The notes beneath the pieces were generated by a model. It worked only from the letters and a program-made list of their open reading frames with translations. It did not search any database and was not told the DNA's origin. This document shows, in pieces, positions 15,699 to 25,138 of a stretch of DNA of 64,000 nucleotides. Position 1 is the first letter of the stretch. Each line of letters begins with the position of its first letter. The position numbers and the translations under genes are program-made. Origin of the DNA: Thermasporomyces sp036564245 (GTDB lineage Bacteria > Actinomycetota > Actinomycetes > Propionibacteriales > Actinopolymorphaceae); NCBI GenBank assembly GCA_036564245.1, contig DATCKU010000077.1, positions 1 through 64,000 on the forward strand, written 5' to 3'.

Positions 15699-16678
15699 AG
15701 CATCTGCTCTCTGCCGCAGACCTGAACCGGGACGAAGCGCTTCTCATCCTGGACACCGCGGAGAAGCTCCGCGAGCTCGCCGATCGCCCCATCAAGAAAC
15801 TCCCGACCTTGCGCGGTCGTACGGTCGTCAACCTGTTCTTCGAGGACTCGACGCGCACCAGGATCTCGTTCGAGGCGGCCGCGAAACGCCTGTCCGCCGA
15901 CGTGATCAACTTCTCCGCCAAGGGTTCGAGTGTGGAGAAGGGCGAGAGCTTGAAGGACACAGCGCTCACGCTCGAGGCGATGGGCGCCGATGCCGTCGTC
16001 GTCCGTCACGGTGCCAGCGGAGCGCCGCACCGGCTCGCCACCTCGGGCTGGATCCGCAGCAGCGTGGTCAATGCCGGCGACGGGACGCATGAGCACCCGA
16101 CGCAGGCCCTGCTGGACGCGTTCACCATGCGGCGGCATCTCGGCAGTCTCGAGGGCCGCCGGGTCGCGATCGTCGGTGACGTGCTCCACAGTCGGGTCGC
16201 CCGCTCCAACGTGTTGCTTTTGGCAACGCTCGGCGCTGAGGTCACGCTGGTGGCACCGCCGACGCTCCTGCCAGTGGGCGTCGAGGAGTGGTCGTGTGGG
16301 ACGTCGTACGACCTCGACGCGGTGCTGCCAAAGACCGACGTGGTGATGATGCTGCGCGTGCAGCGGGAGCGCATGACCGAGGCGTACTTCCCGAGCGCCC
16401 GCGAGTACAGCCGCCGCTACGGACTTGACTCGGTACGCATGGCCGCGCTGCCCGAGCACGCCCTCGTCATGCATCCCGGACCGATGAACCGCGGCATGGA
16501 GATCTCGGCTGACGTCGCCGACTCGAACCGGTCGGTCATCGTCGAGCAGGTCACCAACGGTGTCGCGGTCCGGATGGCCGTGCTGTACCTCCTGCTTGCT
16601 GGCGCGGCAGGTAGCTCGCCCGGCGTCGCCTCGGCCGAGGACGCCGTGCCGGAGCAGCGGAGGTGGGAGCGCGCATGA
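15695..16678 (+). CDS. pyrB: Aspartate carbamoyltransferase catalytic chain
   Basis: Joins carbamoyl phosphate and aspartate, the committed step of UMP synthesis. The carbamoyl-phosphate motif FFEDSTRTRISFE, the GSSVEKGESLKDT loop and HEHPTQALLDAFT are all present. The 327 residues include a poorly conserved C-terminal tail of about 15 residues. No regulatory pyrI chain is adjacent. Overlaps pyrR and pyrC by 4 bases each. Confidence 0.96.
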   Translation: MKHLLSAADLNRDEALLILDTAEKLRELADRPIKKLPTLRGRTVVNLFFEDSTRTRISFEAAAKRLSADVINFSAKGSSVEKGESLKDTALTLEAMGADAVVVRHGASGAPHRLATSGWIRSSVVNAGDGTHEHPTQALLDAFTMRRHLGSLEGRRVAIVGDVLHSRVARSNVLLLATLGAEVTLVAPPTLLPVGVEEWSCGTSYDLDAVLPKTDVVMMLRVQRERMTEAYFPSAREYSRRYGLDSVRMAALPEHALVMHPGPMNRGMEISADVADSNRSVIVEQVTNGVAVRMAVLYLLLAGAAGSSPGVASAEDAVPEQRRWERA

Positions 16679-18000
16679 CGACGACACGGGTACCACGTGG
16701 CCAGCGGCCGGCCAACCGGACGCATCTGCTGCGAGGCGCACGGCCATTGGGCGGCGAACCGACCGATGTGCTCGTGCGCGACGGGGTGATCGCCGACATC
16801 GGTTCGACGGTCAGCGCGCGCGGTGCGAGCGTGATCGATGCCGATGGCCTGATCCTCCTGCCCGGCCTGGTCGATTTGCACACCCACCTTCGCGAGCCTG
16901 GACGCGAGGACGCCGAGACGGTGGAGACCGGCACACGTGCTGCGGCCTGTGGCGGGTACACGGCGGTGTTCGCGATGCCGAACACCAATCCCGCCGCTGA
17001 CACAGCGGGTGTGGTCGAGCAGATCTTCCGCCTGGGACAGGAAGCTGGGCACTGCGACGTCCAGCCGATCGGGGCGGTGACCGTCGGGCGGGCCGGCCGC
17101 CAGCTGGCCGAGCTCGGAGCGATGGCGGACTCGGCGGCGCGAGTACGGGTGTTCTCCGACGACGGCGACTGTGTTTCCGACGCGGTGCTGATGCGCCGGG
17201 CGTTGGAGTACGTGAAGGCGTTCGACGGCGTGATCGCCCAGCACGCCCAGGAGCCGCGGCTCACCGAGCACGCCCAGATGAACGAGGGCCAACTCTCCGG
17301 CGTCCTCGGACTCACCGGATGGCCCGCGGTGGCCGAGGAGGCCATCGTCGCCCGTGACGTGCTCCTCGCCGCGCACGTCGGCTCGCGGCTGCACGTCTGC
17401 CACGTGTCCACGGCCGGGTCGGTCGAGATCCTGCGGTGGGCGAAGCAGAAGGGCTACCCGGTCACGGCGGAAGTGACACCGCACCATCTGCTGCTCACCG
17501 AGGAGCTGGTGCGGAGCTACAACCCGATCTACAAGGTGAACCCTCCGCTGCGTTCGGCCGACGACGTTCAGGCGCTACGAGAGGCGCTCGCCGACGGCAC
17601 GATCGACTGCGTGGCGACCGACCACGCCCCCCACCCGGTCGAGGACAAGGAATGCGAGTGGCAGGCCGCGGCGATGGGGATGGTCGGGCTGGAGACCGCA
17701 CTCAGCGTCGTGCACGAGGCGATGGTCACGACCGGCCTGCTCGACTGGGCCGGGGTCGCTGACCGCATGTCGTTCGCACCGGCTCGGATCGGTCGGCTGG
17801 AAGGTCACGGCCGTCCGATCGCGGTAGGGGAGCCGGCCAACCTCACGCTCTACGATCCGGCCGCGTCACGGGTGATCGAGCCGATGGACCTCGTGAGCCG
17901 TTCACGGAACACGCCGTACGCCGGCATGACGTTGCCCGGTCGGGTGGTCGCGACCTTCCTGCGTGGGCGACCCACCGTCCTCGAAGGGAAGCCGCAATGA
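16675..18000 (+). CDS. pyrC: Dihydroorotase
   Basis: Cyclises carbamoyl aspartate to dihydroorotate. A type I, amidohydrolase-fold enzyme: zinc ligands in VDLHTHLREPG, histidines in HVCHVSTAG and EVTPHHLLLTEE, and the catalytic aspartate in CVATDHAPHP. It starts at the ATG that overlaps the pyrB stop. In several actinobacteria a small membrane-protein gene lies between pyrC and carA; here carA follows directly with a 4-base overlap. Confidence 0.95.
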   Translation: MTTTRVPRGQRPANRTHLLRGARPLGGEPTDVLVRDGVIADIGSTVSARGASVIDADGLILLPGLVDLHTHLREPGREDAETVETGTRAAACGGYTAVFAMPNTNPAADTAGVVEQIFRLGQEAGHCDVQPIGAVTVGRAGRQLAELGAMADSAARVRVFSDDGDCVSDAVLMRRALEYVKAFDGVIAQHAQEPRLTEHAQMNEGQLSGVLGLTGWPAVAEEAIVARDVLLAAHVGSRLHVCHVSTAGSVEILRWAKQKGYPVTAEVTPHHLLLTEELVRSYNPIYKVNPPLRSADDVQALREALADGTIDCVATDHAPHPVEDKECEWQAAAMGMVGLETALSVVHEAMVTTGLLDWAGVADRMSFAPARIGRLEGHGRPIAVGEPANLTLYDPAASRVIEPMDLVSRSRNTPYAGMTLPGRVVATFLRGRPTVLEGKPQ

Positions 18001-19172
18001 ACCCGCCACTCACCCGCACCAGTCGGCCTGAAGCGCTGCTCGTCCTGGAAGACGGCCGGACGTTCCGCGGCGAGGCGTACGGCGCCCACGGGGAGACCTT
18101 CGGCGAGGCGGTCTTCGCGACCGGCATGACCGGCTACCAGGAGACGCTCACCGACCCGTCGTACCACCGGCAGATCGTCATCCAGACTGCGCCGCACATC
18201 GGCAACACGGGAGTCAACGACGAGGACCCCGAGTCGCGCCGGATCTGGGTGGCCGGCTACGTCGTCCGCGAGCCGGCTCGCATCCCCTCGAGTTGGCGCT
18301 CCCGGAGAAGCCTTGACGAGGAGCTGGTCCGGCAGGGGATCGTCGGGATCTCGGGCATCGACACTCGGGCGCTCACCCGGCATCTGCGCGAACGCGGTGC
18401 CATGCGAGCCGGCATCTCCACGGTCGAGCGAGATCCGCAGGCGCTGCTGGAACGTGTGCTCGCGTCACCCTCGATGGTGGGTGCGGCACTGGTCGACGAG
18501 GTGACGACGCCGGAGCCGTACGTCGTGCCGGCCCAGGGCGCGAAGCGGTTCACCGTCGCCGCGCTGGACCTGGGGATCAAGGCGATGACGCCGCGTCGGA
18601 TGGCCGAGCGCGGGATCGAGGTGCATGTGCTGCCGGCGACGTCCACGGTGGACGACGTGCTGGCGGTGCGACCCGACGGGGTGTTCGTGTCCAACGGTCC
18701 GGGCGATCCCGAGCCGCTCGACCATGTGGTGGGCGTGGTGCGTGAGGTGCTGCGGGCGGGTCTTCCGCTGTTCGGCATCTGCCTCGGCAACCAGGTCTTC
18801 GGCCGCGCGCTCGGGTTGGGAACGTACAAGCTGCTCTACGGTCACCGTGGCATCAACCAGCCGGTCCAGGACCGCTCTACCGGCAAGGTGGAGGTGACCG
18901 CGCACAACCACGGCTTCGCGGTACGGGCTCCGCTCGACGAGGACGTGCAGACCGAGTTCGGGACCGCATGGGTGAGCCACGTGTGTCTGAACGACGATGT
19001 CGTCGAAGGCTTGCAGCTTCGGGACGCCGCGGGCGAGCTGCGGGCGTTCTCCGTGCAGTACCACCCGGAGGCGGCGGCCGGTCCGCACGACGCGGCGTAC
19101 CTCTTCGACCGCTTCGCCGATCTCATGGCGGCCGGTCGCGGGCTCACTCTGGCAGGGCGGGGCGGTGCCTGA
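17997..19172 (+). CDS. carA: Carbamoyl-phosphate synthase, glutaminase subunit
   Basis: Releases ammonia from glutamine for carbamoyl phosphate synthesis. The N-terminal CPSase domain (GMTGYQETLTDPSY) is followed by a class I glutamine amidotransferase with the nucleophile in FGICLGNQ and the His-Glu pair in QYHPEAAAGPHD. The 391 residues are normal for the family. Coupled to pyrC upstream and to carB downstream (TGATG). Confidence 0.96.
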   Translation: MNPPLTRTSRPEALLVLEDGRTFRGEAYGAHGETFGEAVFATGMTGYQETLTDPSYHRQIVIQTAPHIGNTGVNDEDPESRRIWVAGYVVREPARIPSSWRSRRSLDEELVRQGIVGISGIDTRALTRHLRERGAMRAGISTVERDPQALLERVLASPSMVGAALVDEVTTPEPYVVPAQGAKRFTVAALDLGIKAMTPRRMAERGIEVHVLPATSTVDDVLAVRPDGVFVSNGPGDPEPLDHVVGVVREVLRAGLPLFGICLGNQVFGRALGLGTYKLLYGHRGINQPVQDRSTGKVEVTAHNHGFAVRAPLDEDVQTEFGTAWVSHVCLNDDVVEGLQLRDAAGELRAFSVQYHPEAAAGPHDAAYLFDRFADLMAAGRGLTLAGRGGA

Positions 19173-22100
19173 TGCCTAGACGTACGGATATCTCGTCGGT
19201 CCTCGTCATCGGCTCCGGGCCGATCGTCATCGGCCAGGCGTGCGAGTTCGACTACTCCGGTACGCAGGCCTGCCGAGTGCTGAAGGCCGAGGGCCTACGG
19301 GTTGTGCTGGTGAACTCCAACCCCGCGACGATCATGACCGACCCGGAGTTCGCCGACGCGACCTACATCGAGCCGATCACCCCGGAGTACGTCGAGAAGG
19401 TCATCGCGACCGAACGCCCCGACGCACTGCTCGCCACGTTGGGCGGCCAGACCGCGCTCAACACCGCGGTCGCACTGCACGAGTCGGGGGTCCTCGCGAA
19501 GTACGGCGTCGAGCTGATCGGGGCCTCGATCGACGCGATCCAGCGAGGGGAGAACCGCGAGTCGTTCAAGCGGGTAGTCGAATCGCTGGGTGCCGAGGTG
19601 GCGCGCAGCCGGATCTGCCATTCGCTGGACGAGTGCCTGGCCGCTGCCGAGGAGTTGCGCTATCCGGTCGTCGTGCGCCCGTCGTTCACCATGGGCGGGG
19701 CGGGCAGCGGCATGGCCCACGACCCCGACGAGTTGCGCCTGATCGCAGGCGCCGGTCTCGCCGCGAGCCCCACCACCGAGGTGCTGCTGGAGGAATCGGT
19801 CCTCGGCTGGAAGGAGTACGAGCTCGAGGTCATGCGCGACGGCGCCGACAACGTGGTCGTCGTCTGCTCGATCGAGAACGTCGATCCGATGGGTGTGCAC
19901 ACCGGCGACTCGGTGACGGTGGCGCCGGCGATGACGCTGACCGACCGTGAGTACCAGCGGATGCGCGACGTCGCGATCGGCATCATCCGTTCGGTCGGGG
20001 TGGAGTCGGGTGGCTGCAACATCCAGTTCGCCGTCGATCCACGTGACGGTCGGATGGTCGTCATCGAGATGAACCCCCGGGTCTCCCGGTCCAGTGCGCT
20101 GGCGTCGAAGGCGACCGGCTTCCCGATCGCCAAGATCGCTGCCAAGGTGGCGCTGGGCTACACCCTCGACGAGATCCCGAACGACATCACGCGTGAGACC
20201 CCGGCATCCTTCGAGCCGACGCTGGACTACGTGGTCGTGAAGGTGCCGCGGTTCGCGTTCGAGAAGTTCCCGCAGGCCGACCAGACGCTCACCACGCACA
20301 TGAAGAGCGTGGGGGAGGCCATGGCGATCGGGCGCACCTTCACCGAGGCGCTGCAGAAGGCGTTGCGCTCGATCGAGAAGAGCTCGGCGGTCCTGTCGTG
20401 GTCGGGGACGCCGCGGCCGAAGGACGAGCTGCTCGACCTGATTCGTACGCCTCATGACGGCCGGCTGGGGACCATCGTGGAGGCGATCCGGGCGGGAGCC
20501 ACGATCGAGGAGCTGTACGACGCCAGTGCGATCGACCCGTGGTTCCTCGACCAGCTCGTGCTGCTCGACGAGGTGGCGAGCGAGATCGCGGCGGCGCCGG
20601 AGCTGGATGCCTCGCTGCTGCGACGGGCGAAGCGGCATGGCTTCTCCGACGCGCAGATCGCCGAGATCCGTGGCGTCACCGAGCAGGTCGTCCGTACGAC
20701 CCGGCACGAGCTCGGCCTGCGGCCGGTCTTCAAGACGGTCGACACGTGTGCCGCGGAGTTCGCCGCGGCCACGCCGTACCACTACTCGACGTACGACGCG
20801 GAGACCGAGGTGGCGCCACGCGCCAGGCCGGCGGTCATCATCCTCGGCAGCGGGCCGAACCGGATCGGGCAGGGGATCGAGTTCGACTACTCGTGCGTGC
20901 ACGCCGCGCTCGCACTGGGCAGCGCCGGTTACGAGACCGTCATGGTCAACTGCAACCCCGAGACGGTCTCCACCGACTACGACACGAGCGACCGGCTGTA
21001 CTTCGAGCCGCTCACCCTGGAGGACGTGCTCGAGATCGTGCACGCCGAGGAGCAGGCCGGCCCGGTCGTCGGCGTGGTGTGTCAGCTGGGCGGCCAGACC
21101 CCGCTCGGACTGGCTCGCGGCCTCGAGGAAGCCGGCGTACGCATCGTGGGCACGAGCCCGGCGGCGATCCACCTCGCCGAGGACCGGGGCGCGTTCGGCA
21201 AGGTGTTGGCGGAGGCCGGACTGCCAGCGCCGCGGCACGGCACGGCGATGTCGTTCGACGAGGCGAAGCGGATCGCCGATGAGATCGGCTATCCGGTCCT
21301 CGTGCGTCCGTCGTACGTGCTGGGTGGCCGTGGCATGGAGATCGTCTACGACGACGCCTCGCTCGAGTCCTACATCACCCGGGCGACCGAGGTCTCGCCC
21401 GAGCACCCGGTGCTGGTCGACCGGTTCCTCGACGACGCCGTCGAGATCGACGTCGACGCCCTCTTCGATGGACACGAGCTCTTCCTCGGCGGCGTGATGG
21501 AGCACATCGAGGAAGCCGGGATCCACTCCGGTGACTCCGCCTGCGCGCTCCCTCCCATCACGCTGGGTCGGGAAGACCTCGAGCGCATCCGGACGTCCAC
21601 CGAGGCGATAGCGCGCGGCGTCGGGGTACGCGGGCTGCTCAACGTGCAGTACGCGCTCGCAGGGGACGTGCTCTACGTCCTGGAAGCCAATCCGCGGGCG
21701 TCCCGGACCGTGCCGTTCGTCTCGAAGGCGACGGCCACACCGCTTGCCAAGGCAGCGGCACGGATCATGCTCGGGGCGACCATCGCCGAACTGCGAGCCG
21801 AAGGTCTGCTCCCGGCCTCGCGTGACGGCGGCATGCTGCCACCGGGTGCGCCCATCTCGGTCAAGGAAGCTGTGATGCCGTTCAACCGGTTCCGCACCGG
21901 CGACGGTCGGACGGTCGACACGCTCCTCGGCCCGGAGATGCGGTCGACCGGTGAGGTCATGGGCATCGACGCGGGGTTCGGCGTGGCATTCGCGAAGTCG
22001 CAGGCCGCGGCGTACGGCGCACTGCCGACCAAGGGCCGGGTGTTCGTGTCGGTGGCCAACCGCGACAAGCGGCACATGATCTTCCCGGTCAAGCGGCTCG

Positions 22101-22465
22101 CCGACCTGGGCTTTGAGATTCTCGCGACGGAGGGCACGGCTGCCGTGCTGCGCCGCAACGGCGTGGTCGCCACCGTGGTGCGCAAGGCGACGCAAGGCCC
22201 AGGGCCCGACGGAGAGCCGACGATCGTGCAGCGCATCATGGCCGGCGAGGTCGACCTCATCGTCAACACGCCACGAGGGATGACGTCGGGCGGGCGAGCC
22301 CGGGTCGACGGGTACGAGATACGCACCGCCGCGGTCATGGGCGGTATCGCCTGCATCACCACGGTGCAGGGACTCGCCGCCGCCGTGCAGGGCATCGAGG
22401 CGCTGCGCGCGGGCGAGATCTCCGTACGCTCCCTGCAGAGTTGGGCGGCCGAGCTATGGACCTGA
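19172..22465 (+). CDS. carB: Carbamoyl-phosphate synthase, large subunit
   Basis: Makes carbamoyl phosphate from bicarbonate, ammonia and two ATP for pyrimidines and arginine. The 1097 residues hold two ATP-grasp halves: LVIGSGPIVIGQACEFDYSG with RPSFTMGGAGSG in the first, ILGSGPNRIGQGIEFDYSC with RPSYVLGGRGME in the second. A C-terminal allosteric MGS-like domain (RVFVSVANRDK onward) is included. The start ATG shares its A with the carA stop. The upstream open frame to 18968 is a shadow of carA. Confidence 0.97.
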   Translation: MPRRTDISSVLVIGSGPIVIGQACEFDYSGTQACRVLKAEGLRVVLVNSNPATIMTDPEFADATYIEPITPEYVEKVIATERPDALLATLGGQTALNTAVALHESGVLAKYGVELIGASIDAIQRGENRESFKRVVESLGAEVARSRICHSLDECLAAAEELRYPVVVRPSFTMGGAGSGMAHDPDELRLIAGAGLAASPTTEVLLEESVLGWKEYELEVMRDGADNVVVVCSIENVDPMGVHTGDSVTVAPAMTLTDREYQRMRDVAIGIIRSVGVESGGCNIQFAVDPRDGRMVVIEMNPRVSRSSALASKATGFPIAKIAAKVALGYTLDEIPNDITRETPASFEPTLDYVVVKVPRFAFEKFPQADQTLTTHMKSVGEAMAIGRTFTEALQKALRSIEKSSAVLSWSGTPRPKDELLDLIRTPHDGRLGTIVEAIRAGATIEELYDASAIDPWFLDQLVLLDEVASEIAAAPELDASLLRRAKRHGFSDAQIAEIRGVTEQVVRTTRHELGLRPVFKTVDTCAAEFAAATPYHYSTYDAETEVAPRARPAVIILGSGPNRIGQGIEFDYSCVHAALALGSAGYETVMVNCNPETVSTDYDTSDRLYFEPLTLEDVLEIVHAEEQAGPVVGVVCQLGGQTPLGLARGLEEAGVRIVGTSPAAIHLAEDRGAFGKVLAEAGLPAPRHGTAMSFDEAKRIADEIGYPVLVRPSYVLGGRGMEIVYDDASLESYITRATEVSPEHPVLVDRFLDDAVEIDVDALFDGHELFLGGVMEHIEEAGIHSGDSACALPPITLGREDLERIRTSTEAIARGVGVRGLLNVQYALAGDVLYVLEANPRASRTVPFVSKATATPLAKAAARIMLGATIAELRAEGLLPASRDGGMLPPGAPISVKEAVMPFNRFRTGDGRTVDTLLGPEMRSTGEVMGIDAGFGVAFAKSQAAAYGALPTKGRVFVSVANRDKRHMIFPVKRLADLGFEILATEGTAAVLRRNGVVATVVRKATQGPGPDGEPTIVQRIMAGEVDLIVNTPRGMTSGGRARVDGYEIRTAAVMGGIACITTVQGLAAAVQGIEALRAGEISVRSLQSWAAELWT

Positions 22466-23304
22466 GGTCTGCAACGGAACCGTTCGGCGCGCGGTTGCGG
22501 ACCGCCCTCGACACCCGTGGCCCCTTGTGCGCAGGCATCGATCCGCACCCGGCCCTGCTCGCCCAGTGGGGCCTAGGTGACGACCCGTCCGGCCTGGAGC
22601 GTTTCGCGCTCACGGCCGTCGAGGCGTTCGCCCCGACGCTTGCCGTCGTCAAGCCGCAGTCGGCGTTCTTCGAACGTCACGCGAGCCGCGGCATCGCCGT
22701 TCTGGAGAAGGTGATCGCCACGGCACGGGAGGCTGGAGCCCTCGTCCTGCTCGACGTCAAGCGAGGTGACATCGGCTCGACGATGCAGGGGTACGCGGAC
22801 GCGTACGTCAACCCGGCCTCCCCGCTCGGTGCGGACGCCATCACGGTCACGCCCTACCTCGGGTTCGGGGCGCTGCGGCCTGTGCTCGACACGGCGTCGC
22901 AGTTCGGTCGTGGTGTGTTCGTGGTGACGCTCACGTCCAACCCCGAGGGCGTCGAGGTGCAGGCTGCCGAGAAGGACGACGGGCGTACGGTCGCGGGCGC
23001 GATCCTCGACCACATCGCCCAGGCGAACGCCGGCGTCCGACCGCTCGGCTCGGTCGGCGCGGTAGTGGGCGCCACGATCGCGGACCCCGGTGAGGACTTC
23101 GCGCGCCTCAACGGACCCGTGCTCGCTCCAGGGCTGGGCGCCCAGGGCGGGTCGGCGCAGGACATCCGACGGCTGTTCGGCGCGGCGGCGTGCAACGTGA
23201 TCCCGTCGAGCTCCCGTGAGCTGCTCTCCGCCGGACCGTCCGTCAGGAAGCTTCGAGATGCCGCCATGCGGACGAGCGAAACGCTGGTGGCAGCCCTGCG
23301 CTGA
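22456..23304 (+). CDS. pyrF: Orotidine 5'-phosphate decarboxylase (type 2)
   Basis: Decarboxylates OMP to UMP. The Asp-Lys catalytic array is in LLDVKRGDIGSTMQGYADAY, and the 282-residue length and LCAGIDPHPALLAQWG start mark the mycobacterial-type (type 2) enzyme. ATG 22456 overlaps carB by 10 bases. In Streptomyces pyrD lies between carB and pyrF; it is missing here, so dihydroorotate dehydrogenase must be encoded elsewhere. Confidence 0.94.
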   Translation: MDLRSATEPFGARLRTALDTRGPLCAGIDPHPALLAQWGLGDDPSGLERFALTAVEAFAPTLAVVKPQSAFFERHASRGIAVLEKVIATAREAGALVLLDVKRGDIGSTMQGYADAYVNPASPLGADAITVTPYLGFGALRPVLDTASQFGRGVFVVTLTSNPEGVEVQAAEKDDGRTVAGAILDHIAQANAGVRPLGSVGAVVGATIADPGEDFARLNGPVLAPGLGAQGGSAQDIRRLFGAAACNVIPSSSRELLSAGPSVRKLRDAAMRTSETLVAALR

Positions 23305-23363
23305 TGTGAGGAGCCGTGCGGTCACGATGACCGGATCAGGGAGTCGACACGCCTTCTGACACG

Positions 23364-24200
23364 ATGGACGCCATGTCCGATCGACTCCTGTCGCTTCTCG
23401 ACCACACGCGTGTGCTTGCTCAGGATGCCGGCAAGGCGATCCTTGCGGTCTACGGGCACGATGACCCGGGTACCCGGGAGAAGGCCGACCGCACGCCGGT
23501 CACCGAGGCAGACCTGCGGGCCGAGACGCTCATCCTGAAAGGGCTCGCCGAGCTGACGCCCGAGATTCCCGTGGTGGCCGAGGAGCGCGTGGCCGCTGGC
23601 GAGGTCCCCGCTGATCTCGGCGATCTGTTCTGGCTCGTGGACCCGCTGGACGGGACGAAGGAGTTCCTCTCGCGCAACGGCGAGTTCACCGTGAACATCG
23701 CGCTCGTCCAGCACGGTGAGCCGATTCTCGGTGTCGTCCACGCGCCGGCGATCGGCGCGACGTATGCGGGGTTGTGCCCGGCCGGTGACGGTGCGGATTC
23801 GCATGGTGTGCATCGGGCCGAAGTCACCGATGCTGCAGGCACGCGTCCGCTGGCCGTTACGTCGCCACCCGCCGAAGGGCTCCGAGCCCTGGTGAGCCGA
23901 AGCCACCTCGACCCGGACACCGAGCGGTGGCTGGGAGCGCTCGCGATCTCGTCGTACGTCCAGGCCGGGAGCTCGCTCAAGTTCTGCCGCATCGCGGAGG
24001 GGGCCGCCGACATCTACCCGCGGTTCGGTCGAACCATGGAATGGGACACGGCAGCGGGTCATGCGGTGCTGAAGGCGGCGGGTGGGGAGGTTCGCACCGT
24101 CGACGGGGCACCGTTACGCTACGGCAAGGACAACTTCGCAAATCCGGCATTCGTTGCGTACGGCCGGAATTCACCTGTCAAGCTCGGTATAGGGCACTGA
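23364..24200 (+). CDS. cysQ: 3'(2'),5'-bisphosphate nucleotidase CysQ / inositol monophosphatase family
   Basis: A Mg-dependent, lithium-sensitive-type phosphatase that probably recycles PAP from sulfate assimilation. Metal motifs are all present: EER near residue 73, DPLDGTKEF near 93, and WDTAAGHAVLKAAGG in the C-terminal half. The KEF variant after DPLDGT is typical of CysQ rather than of inositol phosphatases. ATG 23364 or ATG 23373 may be the start. No sulfate-assimilation genes are adjacent. Confidence 0.87.
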   Translation: MDAMSDRLLSLLDHTRVLAQDAGKAILAVYGHDDPGTREKADRTPVTEADLRAETLILKGLAELTPEIPVVAEERVAAGEVPADLGDLFWLVDPLDGTKEFLSRNGEFTVNIALVQHGEPILGVVHAPAIGATYAGLCPAGDGADSHGVHRAEVTDAAGTRPLAVTSPPAEGLRALVSRSHLDPDTERWLGALAISSYVQAGSSLKFCRIAEGAADIYPRFGRTMEWDTAAGHAVLKAAGGEVRTVDGAPLRYGKDNFANPAFVAYGRNSPVKLGIGH

Positions 24201-24258
24201 GCTCCGTCGTGCCGGGGGTGCCTCCGACGCGACGGGCTCGCCTTCGAGAGGAGCGTTC

Positions 24259-24636
24259 ATGCGTCGTACGGGGGCACTTGTGGCTGCTCTCGGGTTGTCG
24301 GTCGGGATGCTCGTCCTGCCGGGGTGCCGACAGGATTCGGCTGCGTACTGCGATGTGCTCCGCACGCAGGTCGACCTGCGGAACTTCGACCCATCGGACA
24401 CCGAGAGGTTCGACCAGCTCATGAAGGAGCTCGCGGCCGCGACCCGAGCCGCTCCCGAGGAGGTCAAGGACGACTGGATGACGGTGACCGAGGTCGCCGA
24501 GGTCACCCAGAACGCCATGGTGGATCCGGCGAATGCCGACCGAGGGAAGCTGGACGCCGCGGGCGAGAAGATCGACTCCGCGATCCAGGCGATCACCATC
24601 GACGCCAAGGCACGGTGCAACCTCACAGTTTCCTGA
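24259..24636 (+). CDS. Small secreted lipoprotein of unknown function
   Basis: A 125-residue protein with a classic lipoprotein signal peptide: Arg-Arg start, hydrophobic core and lipobox VLPGC. The mature part is helical and acidic, with two further cysteines (DSAAYCDVL and KARCNLTV) that could form a disulfide. No family was recognised. It starts 58 bases after cysQ in the same direction. Confidence 0.75.
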   Translation: MRRTGALVAALGLSVGMLVLPGCRQDSAAYCDVLRTQVDLRNFDPSDTERFDQLMKELAAATRAAPEEVKDDWMTVTEVAEVTQNAMVDPANADRGKLDAAGEKIDSAIQAITIDAKARCNLTVS

Positions 24637-24652
24637 CGGTACGTTGTACGCT

Positions 24653-24668
24653 CCTGGACACCAGGTTT
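24653..24668 (+). terminator. Short hairpin with T-run after the lipoprotein gene
   Basis: CCTGG (24653) and CCAGG (24661) pair around ACA and are followed by TTT, 17 bases past the stop. The stem is only 5 bp, so this is a weak candidate. Confidence 0.3.
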
Positions 24669-24813
24669 GCTGAGTTCGTCCGAGCTGGGTAGGTTCGCCC
24701 TCAACATGCGTGATCGGTGTGATCTGTCGAAGACCCCGCCGAACCATTGCTATGACAGTGCAGGAAGAATCGCAGCACCTACGATCCGTCGTACAGCCTC
24801 GAGGTGACCGTCC

Positions 24814-25134
24814 GTGCCGCTACCTCACCTGACACCAGAAGCTCGGCAGGCTGCGCTTGAGAAGGCCGCCCAGGCCCGACGCGAGCGTGCCGAGGTGAAG
24901 AATCGCCTCAAGAACTCCGGCGCCACCCTTGGTGAAGTCGTGAACGCGGGGCGCAACTCCAATGAAGTGATCGGCAAGATGCGGGTGATCGACCTGCTCT
25001 GCGCCATGCCCGGCGTGGGCAAGGTTCGTGCCCGGCAGATCATGGAACGTATCGGGATTTCCGAGACTCGGAGGGTACGAGGCCTCGGAGACAACCAAGT
25101 GGCTGCGCTGAAGCGTGAGTTCGGCGAATCCTGA
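24814..25134 (+). CDS. mihF: Actinobacterial integration host factor mIHF
   Basis: Nucleoid-associated DNA-binding protein essential in mycobacteria and needed for normal development in Streptomyces. The 106 residues have a long N-terminal helix (TPEARQAALEKAAQARRERAE) and the helix-two-turn-helix DNA-binding core MRVIDLLCAMPGVGKVRARQ, then IMERIGISETRRVRGLG. The position directly before gmk and rpoZ is the conserved one. GTG start at 24814 with a GAGGTGA box upstream. Confidence 0.95.
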   Translation: MPLPHLTPEARQAALEKAAQARRERAEVKNRLKNSGATLGEVVNAGRNSNEVIGKMRVIDLLCAMPGVGKVRARQIMERIGISETRRVRGLGDNQVAALKREFGES

Positions 25135-25138
25135 GACT

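Noticed and set aside
19295..22195. Very long minus-strand open frame (966 codons)
   Set aside because: It is the antisense shadow of carB; high GC keeps the frame open. The protein is Arg/His-rich with no family features.
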